The position numbers and the translations under genes were made by a program. From Mycobacteriales bacterium (GTDB taxonomy: Bacteria; Actinomycetota; Actinomycetes; DATLTS01), in assembly GCA_035533475.1 (NCBI GenBank), contig DATLTS010000066.1, positions 29,139 to 93,138 on the forward strand: a DNA stretch of 64,000 bases. The letters run 5' to 3'. Numbering within the stretch: position 1 is the first letter of the stretch; every line of letters begins with the position of its first letter. Shown here one piece after another: positions 1-8,417 of this stretch. The notes under the pieces were generated by a model. It ran no database searches. It was not told the origin of the DNA and worked only from the letters and a program-made list of their open reading frames with translations.

Positions 1-1
1 T

Positions 2-1549
2 CGCAGGATCCTCTCGCCGCTCGGCCTGGGGCTCGAGCGGTATGCGCTGGTGGGATCCGGCCCGGCCGTCCGTCGGCTGCGCAACGACCTGACCCGGGCT
101 CCGGGGGCGCCCTTCGAGCTCGTCGGCGACCTTCCGGGCGAGCTAGGACCGGACGAGATCGCGGCCCGCGCGCGAGAGCTTCATCTGGATGGACTGATCA
201 TGCTCCCCGGGTCGCCGGCCGTGCAGGTAGCACAGCTCGCGGCGAGCCTGGCCGGCGAGGGCATCGATGTGCTGCTCGCGCCCGAGGTTGGCCAGCTGGA
301 CTTACGGGTGGCGAGCATCGCCATCCTGCACGGAGTGCCCTTGTTGCGGGCCGCGGGACTTAACCCGCGACGGCGCGGCATCCGGAGCGCCGCCCGTAAG
401 CCCCCGGGCGGGGTGGCCATTCTCGGGACCCGAGGGATCCCGGCCAACTATGGCGGCTTCGAGACCTTCGCCGAGCGGCTCGCGCTCCATCTCGTCGCCC
501 ACGGGATCCCGACCACGGTGTACTGCCGAACGCACTTCGCGACCGAAGAATCGACGTGGCGCGGCATCCGCTTGATCACGTTGCCCACGATCCGGAACAA
601 GTACCTCGACACGGTCGTCCATACATTCGGCTCGGCCTTGCACCTCATCCTGCGCGGCGGACCGCGGAACGTGATCCTGTGCAACGCAGCCAACGCCCCC
701 GTCATCCCGCTGCTGCGGGCCGCAGGCCGACGGGTCGTCCTGAACGTCGACGGCCTCGAGTGGCGGCGCAGCAAGTGGGGAAGCGCCGGGCGGACCTGGT
801 ATCGCATGGGGGAGTGGATGTCTGTACGGCTGGCCTCGGTGCTCGTCACCGACGCCGAGGAGGTGCGCACCTATTACCGGGTGCGGCACGACAGCGATTC
901 GGTGATGATCCCCTACGGCGCTGACCTGCTCGAGCGCGGTTCCGGGCAACTACCGGCCGCGATCCCGGTAGTCCGGGACGGCTACGTGCTCTACGTGAGT
1001 CGCTGGGAGCCGGAGAACAATCCGGTGCTGGTCGCTGCGGCGCACGCCGCATCCGGGGTGGAGTTGCCACTCGTCATGCTCGGCTCCGCGGCCTACGCCC
1101 CGGACCTCGACGTCGCGGTACGCCGCGCCGCCGCTGCCACGGCCGTGCTCCCCGGCGCAGTCTACGGTGCGGGCTACCGGGCGCTGCAGGCCAACGCGCG
1201 CTGCTACATCCAGGCCACCGAGGTCGGCGGCACCCATCCCGCGTTGATCGAGGCGATGGGCGCCGGAAACCTGTGCCTCGTCCTTGACACCCCGGAGAAC
1301 CGGGAGGTTGCCGGGCCGGGCGGCGCCTGGTTCTTCGCGGACGAGACCGAACTCACCGAGCTCCTGCGGCGCGTGGAGAGACTCGATCGTGGGGAATTGT
1401 CCGTCTTGCGTACCAGGACCCGGGACTGGGCGGCCGCCCAATACTCGTGGTCGAGTGTGGGCGAGGCCTACCTGACCCTGCTGGGGGGGAGCGTCCCGAG
1501 CGACCTCAAACCCTCCCCGATCGTGTCGCGTGATGCTGCTGGGCCCTAG
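2..1549 (+). CDS. 5'-partial fusion: sugar-transferase-type Rossmann domain + DUF1972/GT4 glycosyltransferase
   Basis: Likely adds a sugar during extracellular or capsular polysaccharide assembly at the inner face of the membrane. The frame is open to the left window edge, so the start is outside; the GTG at 50 lies inside a Rossmann motif (ALVGSG) and is not a real start. Roughly the first 125 visible residues resemble the nucleotide-binding N-terminal half of polyprenyl-phosphate sugar-phosphate transferases, ending in a G-V-P-L-L segment and a basic stretch. Where that family continues into its transferase domain, this protein switches to a DUF1972 glycosyltransferase, starting with LGTRGIPANYGGFETFAERL and ending with a GT4-like EVGGTHPALIEAMGAG segment. 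The fusion is unusual. The acceptor and donor sugars cannot be read from sequence. The O-antigen-ligase-like gene follows closely. Confidence 0.8.
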   Translation, partial: RRILSPLGLGLERYALVGSGPAVRRLRNDLTRAPGAPFELVGDLPGELGPDEIAARARELHLDGLIMLPGSPAVQVAQLAASLAGEGIDVLLAPEVGQLDLRVASIAILHGVPLLRAAGLNPRRRGIRSAARKPPGGVAILGTRGIPANYGGFETFAERLALHLVAHGIPTTVYCRTHFATEESTWRGIRLITLPTIRNKYLDTVVHTFGSALHLILRGGPRNVILCNAANAPVIPLLRAAGRRVVLNVDGLEWRRSKWGSAGRTWYRMGEWMSVRLASVLVTDAEEVRTYYRVRHDSDSVMIPYGADLLERGSGQLPAAIPVVRDGYVLYVSRWEPENNPVLVAAAHAASGVELPLVMLGSAAYAPDLDVAVRRAAAATAVLPGAVYGAGYRALQANARCYIQATEVGGTHPALIEAMGAGNLCLVLDTPENREVAGPGGAWFFADETELTELLRRVERLDRGELSVLRTRTRDWAAAQYSWSSVGEAYLTLLGGSVPSDLKPSPIVSRDAAGP

Positions 1550-1582
1550 CCCGGCCCATGCAACGGTCGGCTGGACGGCGCT

Positions 1583-1610
1583 TCAAGCTGTTCACCCGAA
1601 TGGCCGATAG
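1583..1610 (+). promoter_or_regulatory. sigma-28-like promoter for the ligase-like gene
   Basis: TCAA at 1583-1586, a 16-nt spacer, then GCCGATAG at 1603-1610. Known sigma-28/SigD/WhiG promoters read TAAA-N15/16-GCCGATAA or GCCGATAT. The GTG at 1618 lies exactly 7 nt after the -10 element, so the transcript would be leaderless. The same layout recurs at 9083-9118. Transcription start is inferred. Confidence 0.55.
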
Positions 1611-1617
1611 CTCAGGC

Positions 1618-3624
1618 GTGACCGCCCTCACAGATCGCCCGCCTGCCCAGGCCGAATCGGAGCCCCGCCCACTCTCGGGCCCCCGCCGGTTCACCAAGCT
1701 CGAGGTCCCCGAGACCGTGGCAGTCCTCGGCGCGGTTGCCTGGTGGGCGATTCCCCTGACGCACGCGGTCGGTGGGCGAACCCCCGGGGCAGTTCCCGAG
1801 GCGTTGCTGGCGATCGTGCCTGCGCTCGTTCTCACCCGCCCCTGGAGCCGGCTGCCCCGCTGGGTCCTGGCGCTCGGGCTCGCCGTCGCGGCCGGAGCGA
1901 TCGCGGTCTGCGGGTTCGCGCCCACCGGCTGGACCGGCGCGGACACGGCCGCCGCGTACGTCTACGCCGTCGTGGCCTTCTGGGTGGCCATGGCCTACGC
2001 CCGAACCCCAACCCGCCAGCGGCTCCTCGCGGTCGCCGTCGCGTTGGCCGGCCTCGACCAGTTCGGGCACGCTTTCGAGCCGTTTTGGGACGGCGGCCAA
2101 CCGGGTCGCACGATGGTCGGCACGTTCTACTGGCACAACCAGTACGCGGCGTTTCTGCTCGCTCCAGCGCTGGCCGGGTTGGCCCTCGTCGTCGGCGACG
2201 ACCGTCGGCTGCGCCCGGTCGGCTGGGCCGTCGCGCCACTATCTGTAGCGGGCATCGTCCTGTCCACCAGCCGCGCTGCCCTGGCGTGCGCCGTAGTTGG
2301 TTGGCTCGTCGTCGGTCTGGTCGTCGCCGCTCGGAGCGGACGCCTCCGCCGGTTGGCTCGATGGGGGGTTGCCGGTGGTCTGTGTGCGCTCGCGGTGATC
2401 GCGCTGACCGGACCGCCGTTGTTCCTGCACCGGGTATCGCCGTTCGGGGCGTTGCAGGCGCGCGCCGCCGCCGGCCAGAGCCTGGCTACGAATGGCGGGT
2501 ACCGCGTCGACTTCTGGGTCGAGGCGTGGCGCGTGTTCGCCCACCACCCGGTCGCCGGCGGTGGCTACGGGTCACTTCCGGTCGCCGCTACCGGGCTTGT
2601 GCCGAGTAGCTGGGCCCGATCGACCTACGCCCACAACGGGCTCCTCCAGGCGGTCAGTGACGGCGGCCTGCTGCTTGGCGTGCCGTTCCTGCTGGCCTGC
2701 CTTGCGATCGGAACCGCGCTCCTGCGCCGCGCCTGGACGGCGTTCCGGCGCGACGGCGACGTCGTCCTCGTCGGCCTCGTCCTCGGTGCCCTAGCCCTCC
2801 TGGCGCATTCCGCCGTCGACTTCGACTGGAGCTACCCGGCACTGTTCACGATGACCGCCCTCGTGGCCGGGGCGGCGCTCGGTGGAGCGCGCCACCGCCG
2901 AACTATGCCGGACCGAGGTCGATCCGGAGGCTTCCGGGCCCTCGCGCTGCTCGCCATCACCGCGATCGTCGCCACCCCGCTGCTCGCCGCGGCTTCCACC
3001 TCATGGTCGGATGGCACCACAACGGCGCTCGAGCGGGCCAGCCACGAGTCACCGGCCACCGCCGTGGCCGCGGTGGAGCGCGCCTCCCGGCGCCCCCTCG
3101 GGGGCTACCGTCCGTGGGCCACCCTCCTGGAGTTCGCGCTTCCGGCCACCCCGGGTGGTCCGTTGAGGCTGCCACGGCAGGTGGTTCTCCAGGCTCTGGT
3201 CGGGACCTCGGCCGCCGCTCAGGTCGACCGCCGACTGGCCGTCGAACGGGTTCGTGCGCTCGCCCTTCTCGGTGAACCAGTGGCGGCCCGAAAAGCACTC
3301 GACGTCGCGTTGGCCAGCCTGCACGGCGATCTCGGCCCGGTGGCCGACCTGGTCGGGCTGGCCTATGCCGATCTCGGCGATCGAGCAGCCGCGCGCCGGA
3401 TCCTGGTGACCGACCTCATCCAGTCGGTGGCGGCCCAGTCGCTGGCGGCGTCGTCTGACGTTGCTGCCCTCCTCGCGATCGACGCCAATGCGCTCGACGA
3501 GGTAGATCGTTGCGCATGGGCCCTCGCTTCCCCGGGAGCCCACGGCACCTTGGACGGGCTGTCCGCGCCGGCCGCACCCGCGGACCCCGCGTCGTGCCCG
3601 GCCGAACTGGCGGCCGCTTCGTGA
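1618..3624 (+). CDS. O-antigen ligase / polysaccharide polymerase-like membrane protein (Wzy_C family)
   Basis: Probable polytopic membrane enzyme that polymerises or ligates polysaccharide repeat units on the outer face of the membrane. About ten hydrophobic segments fill the first ~430 residues. The periplasmic-type loop region with H-P-V-A-G-G-G-Y-G and Y-A-H-N-G-L-L-Q is the usual O-antigen-ligase signature, and F-Y-W-H-N-Q-Y-A precedes a membrane segment. The last ~200 residues are soluble and helical. The frame can be extended to ATG 1558 or ATG 1600. I chose GTG 1618 because a sigma-28-like promoter ends 7 nt before it and would make both upstream codons untranscribed from that promoter. 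It follows the glycosyltransferase and precedes pilB. Polymerase versus ligase cannot be decided. Confidence 0.8.
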   Translation: MTALTDRPPAQAESEPRPLSGPRRFTKLEVPETVAVLGAVAWWAIPLTHAVGGRTPGAVPEALLAIVPALVLTRPWSRLPRWVLALGLAVAAGAIAVCGFAPTGWTGADTAAAYVYAVVAFWVAMAYARTPTRQRLLAVAVALAGLDQFGHAFEPFWDGGQPGRTMVGTFYWHNQYAAFLLAPALAGLALVVGDDRRLRPVGWAVAPLSVAGIVLSTSRAALACAVVGWLVVGLVVAARSGRLRRLARWGVAGGLCALAVIALTGPPLFLHRVSPFGALQARAAAGQSLATNGGYRVDFWVEAWRVFAHHPVAGGGYGSLPVAATGLVPSSWARSTYAHNGLLQAVSDGGLLLGVPFLLACLAIGTALLRRAWTAFRRDGDVVLVGLVLGALALLAHSAVDFDWSYPALFTMTALVAGAALGGARHRRTMPDRGRSGGFRALALLAITAIVATPLLAAASTSWSDGTTTALERASHESPATAVAAVERASRRPLGGYRPWATLLEFALPATPGGPLRLPRQVVLQALVGTSAAAQVDRRLAVERVRALALLGEPVAARKALDVALASLHGDLGPVADLVGLAYADLGDRAAARRILVTDLIQSVAAQSLAASSDVAALLAIDANALDEVDRCAWALASPGAHGTLDGLSAPAAPADPASCPAELAAAS

Positions 3625-3632
3625 CCCACCCG

Positions 3633-3660
3633 TACAGCACGGGCGCAAGGCCGCCGATGA
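3633..3660 (+). promoter_or_regulatory. sigma-28-like promoter for pilB
   Basis: TACA at 3633-3636, 16-nt spacer, GCCGATGA at 3653-3660. One mismatch in the -35 relative to the TCAA/TAAA seen at the other sites; the following AGC and the spacer length are kept. It lies 43 bp before the pilB GTG, leaving room for the GGAGGTG ribosome-binding site at 3692-3698. Confidence 0.42.
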
Positions 3661-3703
3661 ATCGCCCAGGGAGCCCGTTCGACCGCGGACCGGAGGTGTC
3701 ACC

Positions 3704-5365
3704 GTGAAGCAGCTAGGTGACATCCTGCTGCAGGACGGCCTGGTCGATGCGGCACAGCTGGCCCAGGCCTACGAAGAGCATCAGCGGGTGGGCCGAAGCC
3801 TCGGCCGGGTCTTGGTCGAACGCGGGATCCTTTCCGAGTCCCAGCTTGTCTCGGCCCTAGCCACGCAGATCGGGCTCAAGTTCGTCGACCTCGCCGACTA
3901 CCAGGTCGACGCGTCGGCGGTCGCGCTCGTCCCATCGGCGGTCTGCCGCCGCTACACCGCTCTGCCGATCGGTCGGGAGGACGGCAAGCTCGTCGTCGCG
4001 ATGGCCGATCCAGCCAACGTTTTCGCGCTCGACGACATCCGCTCGCTCACCGGGCTGGACGTCAAGCCGGTCGTCTCGACCCGCGGTGACGTGCTCAGCG
4101 CCATCAACCGTTTCCACCGGGTCGAGGGCGACCTCGACGACCTCACCGTCTCGATGGGGGCCGACGAGGACGAGGACCTCACCGACGTCCACGACGTGGT
4201 CGAGGACGCTCCGATCGTCAAGTTCGTCAACCTGCTGATCACCCAGGCCGTGCAGGACCGGGCTTCGGACATCCACGTGGAGCCGACCGAGCGTGACCTT
4301 CGGGTTCGGTTCCGCATCGACGGTGTGCTGCACGAGATCATGCGGTCCCCGAAGAGCATCCAGTCCGGCGTGGTAAGCCGCCTGAAGATCATGGCAGACA
4401 TCAACATCGCCGAGCGCCGGATTCCCCAGGACGGGCGGCTGTCGGTCGTCGTCAACGGCAACAAGGTCGATCTCCGGGTGGCCACCCTCCCCACGGTCTG
4501 GGGGGAGAAGGTGGTCATGCGGATCCTGGACAACGCCACAGCCATGCTGAAGCTGTCCGACCTCGGCTTCGGCGATGCGAACTACGAGCGTTACGCACAG
4601 AGCTTTTCCAAGCCCTACGGGATGATCCTGGTGACTGGCCCGACCGGCTCGGGTAAGTCGACGACGTTGTACGCGACGCTGAACATCGTCTCGAAGCCCG
4701 AGGTCAACGTCATCACCGTCGAGGACCCGGTCGAGTACCGGCTGGCCGGGACGAACCAGGTGCAGACCAACTCGAAGGCGGGTCTCACCTTCGCCTCCGC
4801 GCTGCGCTCGATCCTGCGCTCCGACCCCGACATCGTGCTGATCGGCGAGATCCGCGACCACGAGACCGCCCAGATCGCCATCGAAGCGTCGCTCACCGGC
4901 CACCTCGTGCTGTCCACCCTGCACACCAACGACGCGCCCAGTGCGATCACCCGGTTGATCGAAATGCAGATCGAGCCGTTCCTCGTCGGGTCCGCGCTCG
5001 ACTGCATCCTCGCCCAGCGTTTGGCGCGCCGGCTCTGCACCCGATGCCGGGAGGCATACACCCCGACCCGGGAGCAGCTGATCGGCTCCCGGTTCCCATG
5101 GGAGGACGGCATGGACCTTCCGACGCTGTACCGGGCGCAGGGCTGCTCGGCGTGCGCGAAAACCGGCTACAAGGGCCGGCTCGCGCTGCATGAGGTCATG
5201 GTGGTGACCGAGGAGATCGAGCGGCTCGCGGTGGAACGCGCGTCCGCGGCACAGATCGGACACACCGCCCGCGAGCAGGGCCTGGTCACCCTGCGTGAAG
5301 ACGGCATGGCGAAGGTGCTCAAAGGTGTGACGTCACTCGAGGAGATCCTCCGAGTGGTGGTGTAA
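3704..5365 (+). CDS. pilB: type IV pilus extension ATPase PilB
   Basis: Cytoplasmic hexameric ATPase that drives pilin polymerisation on the PilC platform. 553 residues, normal for PilB/GspE. Residues 1-140 form the MshEN-type N-terminal domain beginning K-Q-L-G-D-I-L-L; in some homologues this domain binds c-di-GMP, which is not tested here. Walker A is GPTGSGKST at 312-320. The Asp box (ITVEDPVEY, 337-345), Walker B (DPDIVLIGE, 374-382) and His box (LSTLHTND) follow. A zinc site is seen as CTRC plus a later CSAC. The GTG start has a strong GGAGGTG site 5 nt upstream. It opens the pilB-pilT-pilC run. Confidence 0.95.
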   Translation: MKQLGDILLQDGLVDAAQLAQAYEEHQRVGRSLGRVLVERGILSESQLVSALATQIGLKFVDLADYQVDASAVALVPSAVCRRYTALPIGREDGKLVVAMADPANVFALDDIRSLTGLDVKPVVSTRGDVLSAINRFHRVEGDLDDLTVSMGADEDEDLTDVHDVVEDAPIVKFVNLLITQAVQDRASDIHVEPTERDLRVRFRIDGVLHEIMRSPKSIQSGVVSRLKIMADINIAERRIPQDGRLSVVVNGNKVDLRVATLPTVWGEKVVMRILDNATAMLKLSDLGFGDANYERYAQSFSKPYGMILVTGPTGSGKSTTLYATLNIVSKPEVNVITVEDPVEYRLAGTNQVQTNSKAGLTFASALRSILRSDPDIVLIGEIRDHETAQIAIEASLTGHLVLSTLHTNDAPSAITRLIEMQIEPFLVGSALDCILAQRLARRLCTRCREAYTPTREQLIGSRFPWEDGMDLPTLYRAQGCSACAKTGYKGRLALHEVMVVTEEIERLAVERASAAQIGHTAREQGLVTLREDGMAKVLKGVTSLEEILRVVV

Positions 5366-5409
5366 CGGCTCGAGCGCCTCGCGGCGTCGGGTGGGCTGAC
5401 CCGTTCGGC

Positions 5410-5437
5410 TCAAGCCCGCTGCTCCCGCCGCCGATGC
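5410..5437 (+). promoter_or_regulatory. sigma-28-like promoter for pilT-pilC
   Basis: TCAA at 5410-5413, 16-nt spacer, GCCGATGC at 5430-5437, so the -35 through GC and the GCCGAT core match the 1583, 9083 and 14606 sites. The predicted +1 near 5445 lies after ATG 5434, which supports the downstream GTG at 5476 as the real pilT start. Confidence 0.5.
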
Positions 5438-5475
5438 CCTCTGGGAACGCCAATCGTCGAGGGGACGACACGATC

Positions 5476-6867
5476 GTGGACAACTTTGGACCATCCGACG
5501 CGGGGTCGGCTGACCTGTCCGGCACCGGCTCGGTCTCGCCGCTTGACCCGAGCTGGTCCGTGCCCAATCGATCCGAGCCCGCCTGGATCGGGTCCGCGCC
5601 GGTGAACACGGTCGCTCCCACCTCGGTGTTGCCCGACCTGGCCCCCCCGGCGCCGGTGACGGGTCCGGTGGTACCCGCCCCGACACCGGCCGGTGAGGAC
5701 TCGCCCGGGTACGTGCGGGCCAGCTCGCCAACGACATCGGTTCCTGAGGTACCGGAGACCGGCTACGGCCGGGCCGTGATCGAGGAAAACACCGACGTCG
5801 AGAGCGGAATGCTCACCGACCTGCTGATCACCCTCCTCGAGTCTGGCGGCTCCGACCTGCACATCACCGCAGGCGCGCGCCCGACCCTGCGCGTGCACGG
5901 CTCGCTTCAGCAGATGCAGGATCGGCCCGAGCTGACGCCCCCGGTCATCCAGCGGATGCTCTACGCGGTCCTCACCCAGCGTCAGCGGGAGAAGTTCGAG
6001 GAGAACCTCGAGTTCGACTTCGCCTACTCGGTGCCCGGTCGGGCCAGGTTCCGGGTGAACATCTACCGGCAGCGCGATGCCCTCGGTGCGGCCTTCCGGC
6101 TGATTCCTTTCGAGATCAAGAAGCTGGAAGACCTCGGACTACCACCTTCGATCTCCAACTTCTCGATGATGCCACGCGGGTTCGTGCTGGTGACCGGTCC
6201 GACCGGGTCCGGGAAGTCCACCACTCTCGCCTCGATCGTCGATCTCGCGAACCGGCAGCGCAAAGACCACATCATGACCATCGAGGACCCGATCGAGTTC
6301 CTCCACCGGCACCAGTCCTGTCTCGTGAACCAGCGGGAGGTCGGCGAGGACACCCACTCGTTCGGGAATGCCTTGAAGCACGTTCTCCGGCAGGACCCGG
6401 ACATCGTTCTGGTCGGCGAAATGCGTGACCTCGAGACGATCTCGGTGGCGCTCACCGCCGCGGAGACCGGTCACCTGGTCTTCGCAACGCTGCACACCCA
6501 GGACGCCGCGCAGACCATCGACCGGGTGATCGACGTCTTCCCGCCCCACCAGCAGCAGCAGATCCGCGTGCAGCTCGCCGGAACGCTCCAGGGCGTGGTC
6601 TGCCAGACGCTTTGCAAGACCTACAACGGGCAAGGACGGGTCGTTGCGACCGAGGTGCTGGTGGCGACGCCGGCGATCCGCAACCTGATCCGTGAGGGAA
6701 AGACCCACCAGATCTACTCCACACTGCAGGCCGGCGCCAAGCACGGGATGCACACGATGGACCAGCACCTCGCCGAGCTCGTCAAGGGGGGCCAGATCAC
6801 GTACGAAACCGCCCTGGAGAAATGCCACCACGTCGAGGACTTCAATCGCCTCTGCGGCCGAAGCTGA
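5476..6867 (+). CDS. pilT: type IV pilus retraction ATPase PilT
   Basis: Cytoplasmic ATPase that depolymerises pili and powers twitching. Around 110 residues of proline/serine-rich, low-complexity N-terminal extension precede the PilT core, which begins near M-L-T-D-L-L and S-G-G-S-D-L-H-I-T. Walker A is GPTGSGKST near residue 241, followed by IEDPIEF, the Walker B region DPDIVLVGEMRD, TLHTQDA and the PilT-specific AIRNLIREGKTHQI. I chose GTG 5476 (GAGGGGAC about 9 nt upstream) over ATG 5434, because 5434 falls inside a predicted -10 element. The N-terminal extension is longer than in most PilT proteins and is of unknown use. Confidence 0.93.
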   Translation: MDNFGPSDAGSADLSGTGSVSPLDPSWSVPNRSEPAWIGSAPVNTVAPTSVLPDLAPPAPVTGPVVPAPTPAGEDSPGYVRASSPTTSVPEVPETGYGRAVIEENTDVESGMLTDLLITLLESGGSDLHITAGARPTLRVHGSLQQMQDRPELTPPVIQRMLYAVLTQRQREKFEENLEFDFAYSVPGRARFRVNIYRQRDALGAAFRLIPFEIKKLEDLGLPPSISNFSMMPRGFVLVTGPTGSGKSTTLASIVDLANRQRKDHIMTIEDPIEFLHRHQSCLVNQREVGEDTHSFGNALKHVLRQDPDIVLVGEMRDLETISVALTAAETGHLVFATLHTQDAAQTIDRVIDVFPPHQQQQIRVQLAGTLQGVVCQTLCKTYNGQGRVVATEVLVATPAIRNLIREGKTHQIYSTLQAGAKHGMHTMDQHLAELVKGGQITYETALEKCHHVEDFNRLCGRS

Positions 6868-6881
6868 AGGGTTAGCCAACA

Positions 6882-8105
6882 ATGTCGACCACCTACAGCT
6901 ACTCGGTCCGTGACCGCGGCGGCAAACTGGTGAACGGGACTCTCGACGCGCCCTCCCAGGCGGCCGTCGTCCAGCGGCTCAAAGCCATGGGGATGGCCCC
7001 GGTCAGCATCAGCGAGCAGAACGCCGGGCTCAAGAAGGAAATCAGCATCCCAGGCTTCGGCAAGAAGGTGAAGCTTAAGGACCTGGCGATCTTCTCCCGC
7101 CAATTCGCGACGATGATCAGCTCGGGGTTGTCGCTGCTGCGCGCCCTGAACATCCTCGCCGAGCAGACTGAGAACCCGCTGCTAGCGAAGACCGTCGGCG
7201 AGGTGCGGAACGAAGTCGAATCCGGCCAGTCGCTCTCTCAGGCCCTCGCCGTGCATCCGGAGATCTTCCCGCCGCTCATGGTGAACATGACGAAGGCCGG
7301 CGAAGTGGGCGGCTTCCTCGACGCAACGATGGTGCAGATCGCGGAGAACTACGAGGCCGAGGTCAAGCTGCGCGGCAAGATCAAGTCCGCGATGACCTAC
7401 CCGGTCGTGGTCTTCTGCATCGCCATGATGGCGGTCACGGTCATGCTGCTGTTCATCGTTCCGACGTTCGCGAAGCTGTTCGGCTCGCTCGGTGGCCGGC
7501 TTCCCGCGCCGACCCGGGCGCTGGTCTTCGCCTCGCACCTGTTGAAGATCGGATTCCCGATCCTGCTGGTGCTGGGTGTCGCCGCGTTCGTGGTCTGGGG
7601 GAAGGTGAAGCGCACCGATCAGGTCCGCAACTTCGTGGACCCGCTCAAACTTAAGATCCCCATCTTCGGCAACCTGTTCCAGAAGGTCGCACTCAGCCGC
7701 TTCTCCCGCAACCTCGGTACGATGATCCGCTCGGGCGTCCCGATCCTCCAGTCGTTGGACATCGTCGCGGACACGACCGGCAATGTGGTGCTCGCCCGGG
7801 CCGTCCGTGATGTCCAGGACAGCGTCCGCCAGGGAGAATCGCTCAGCGGACCTCTGGTCAACCACGCGGTCTTCCCACCGATGGTGGTCCAGATGATGTC
7901 GGTCGGGGAGGACACCGGTGCCCTGGACGGCATGCTGGCGAAGATCGCCGAGTTCTACGACCAGGAGGTCGAGGCGACGACCGAGGCGCTCACCTCGCTG
8001 ATCGAACCGGTCATGATCGCGGTTCTCGGCGGGATCATCGGCTGCATGGTGATCGCGCTCTACCTCCCGATCTTCAACATCTACAACCTGATCGGCTCCG
8101 GCTGA
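6882..8105 (+). CDS. pilC: type IV pilus inner-membrane platform protein PilC
   Basis: Polytopic platform protein that couples PilB and PilT to the growing pilus. 407 residues, usual for the family. There are two T2SSF repeats (about 70-195 and 275-395), each with F-S-R-Q/N-L-T/G-M-I-x-S-G-V/L near its start (FSRQFATMISSGLSLLRAL and FSRNLGTMIRSGVPILQSL). Three membrane segments fall near 170-190, 215-235 and 375-400. ATG 6882 starts 14 nt after pilT with GAAGG upstream, so it is probably co-transcribed with pilT. It closes the ATPase/platform group; the pilin follows behind its own promoter. Confidence 0.94.
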   Translation: MSTTYSYSVRDRGGKLVNGTLDAPSQAAVVQRLKAMGMAPVSISEQNAGLKKEISIPGFGKKVKLKDLAIFSRQFATMISSGLSLLRALNILAEQTENPLLAKTVGEVRNEVESGQSLSQALAVHPEIFPPLMVNMTKAGEVGGFLDATMVQIAENYEAEVKLRGKIKSAMTYPVVVFCIAMMAVTVMLLFIVPTFAKLFGSLGGRLPAPTRALVFASHLLKIGFPILLVLGVAAFVVWGKVKRTDQVRNFVDPLKLKIPIFGNLFQKVALSRFSRNLGTMIRSGVPILQSLDIVADTTGNVVLARAVRDVQDSVRQGESLSGPLVNHAVFPPMVVQMMSVGEDTGALDGMLAKIAEFYDQEVEATTEALTSLIEPVMIAVLGGIIGCMVIALYLPIFNIYNLIGSG

Positions 8106-8205
8106 CGAAGCTTCGACTGCTCCTGCCGGCTCGGCTCCGTTGGTGGGGCCGGGCCGGTTGGGGCTTAACGCTCAGCGGTGGGCTCGAGAGGATCGCGGTC
8201 CGGGC

Positions 8206-8233
8206 TAAAGCCCGAGGGGCTGGAGACCGATAT
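8206..8233 (+). promoter_or_regulatory. sigma-28-like promoter for pilA
   Basis: TAAA at 8206-8209, 16-nt spacer, ACCGATAT at 8226-8233. This is the best -35 match of the set, and the final T resembles SigD promoters. Predicted +1 is near 8241, which places the first base of the riboswitch at the RNA 5' end. Confidence 0.6.
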
Positions 8234-8240
8234 CTGGAAC

Positions 8241-8345
8241 GTCAACGAGCCGCACGGCCAGCGAAAGGCACACCCGTCGTGAGGCGGGGCCGCAAAGCCA
8301 AGGAACCCGAGGGCCCGGGTCAGCCTGGCTGCCTCAGCCGGCACC
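8241..8345 (+). promoter_or_regulatory. c-di-GMP-I (GEMM) riboswitch upstream of pilA
   Basis: Core features of the GEMM-I aptamer are visible. The P1 5' strand is AAAGGCACACC at 8264-8274 (consensus GGCAAACC, one change). A stem CCCGTC/GGCGGG is capped by a GNRA loop (GTGA). CCGCAAAGCCA follows at 8290-8300 (consensus ACGCAAAGCCA). P2 is ACCCG/CGGGT, and the 3' block is CAGCCTGGCTGCC (consensus like AGCCGGGUUGCC). The base corresponding to G20 is G, which in this family favours c-di-GMP over c-GAMP. The nature of the switch (on or off) is not evident because no U-tract terminator follows. Confidence 0.85.
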
Positions 8346-8417
8346 CCGTTGGGGAGCCGCGCAGGGGGGATAGCACCAACCAGCGTGGCTCACCATCGTC
8401 ATCATGGAAGGAACGAC

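Larger units (their letters stand above)
8106..8417 (+). other. pilC-pilA intergenic region
   Basis: 312 bases with no gene. It contains a short hairpin (CGGGC-taaa-GCCCG at 8201-8214) that overlaps the -35 of a sigma-28-like promoter, the promoter itself (8206-8233), a c-di-GMP-I riboswitch (8241-8345), a hairpin at 8339-8359 (CGGC-a-CCCC / GGGG-a-GCCG) that shares bases with the riboswitch 3' strand and may be its expression platform, and the pilA ribosome-binding site GGAAGGA just before 8418. Confidence 0.75.

Noticed and set aside
3857..5263. 468-residue open frame on the minus strand opposite pilB
   Set aside because: Shadow frame; pilB motifs are all on the plus strand.
8241..8345. 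c-GAMP-selective (GEMM-Ib) reading of the pilA riboswitch
   Set aside because: The discriminator position is G, which favours c-di-GMP; c-GAMP selectivity usually comes with A. Binding was not tested.
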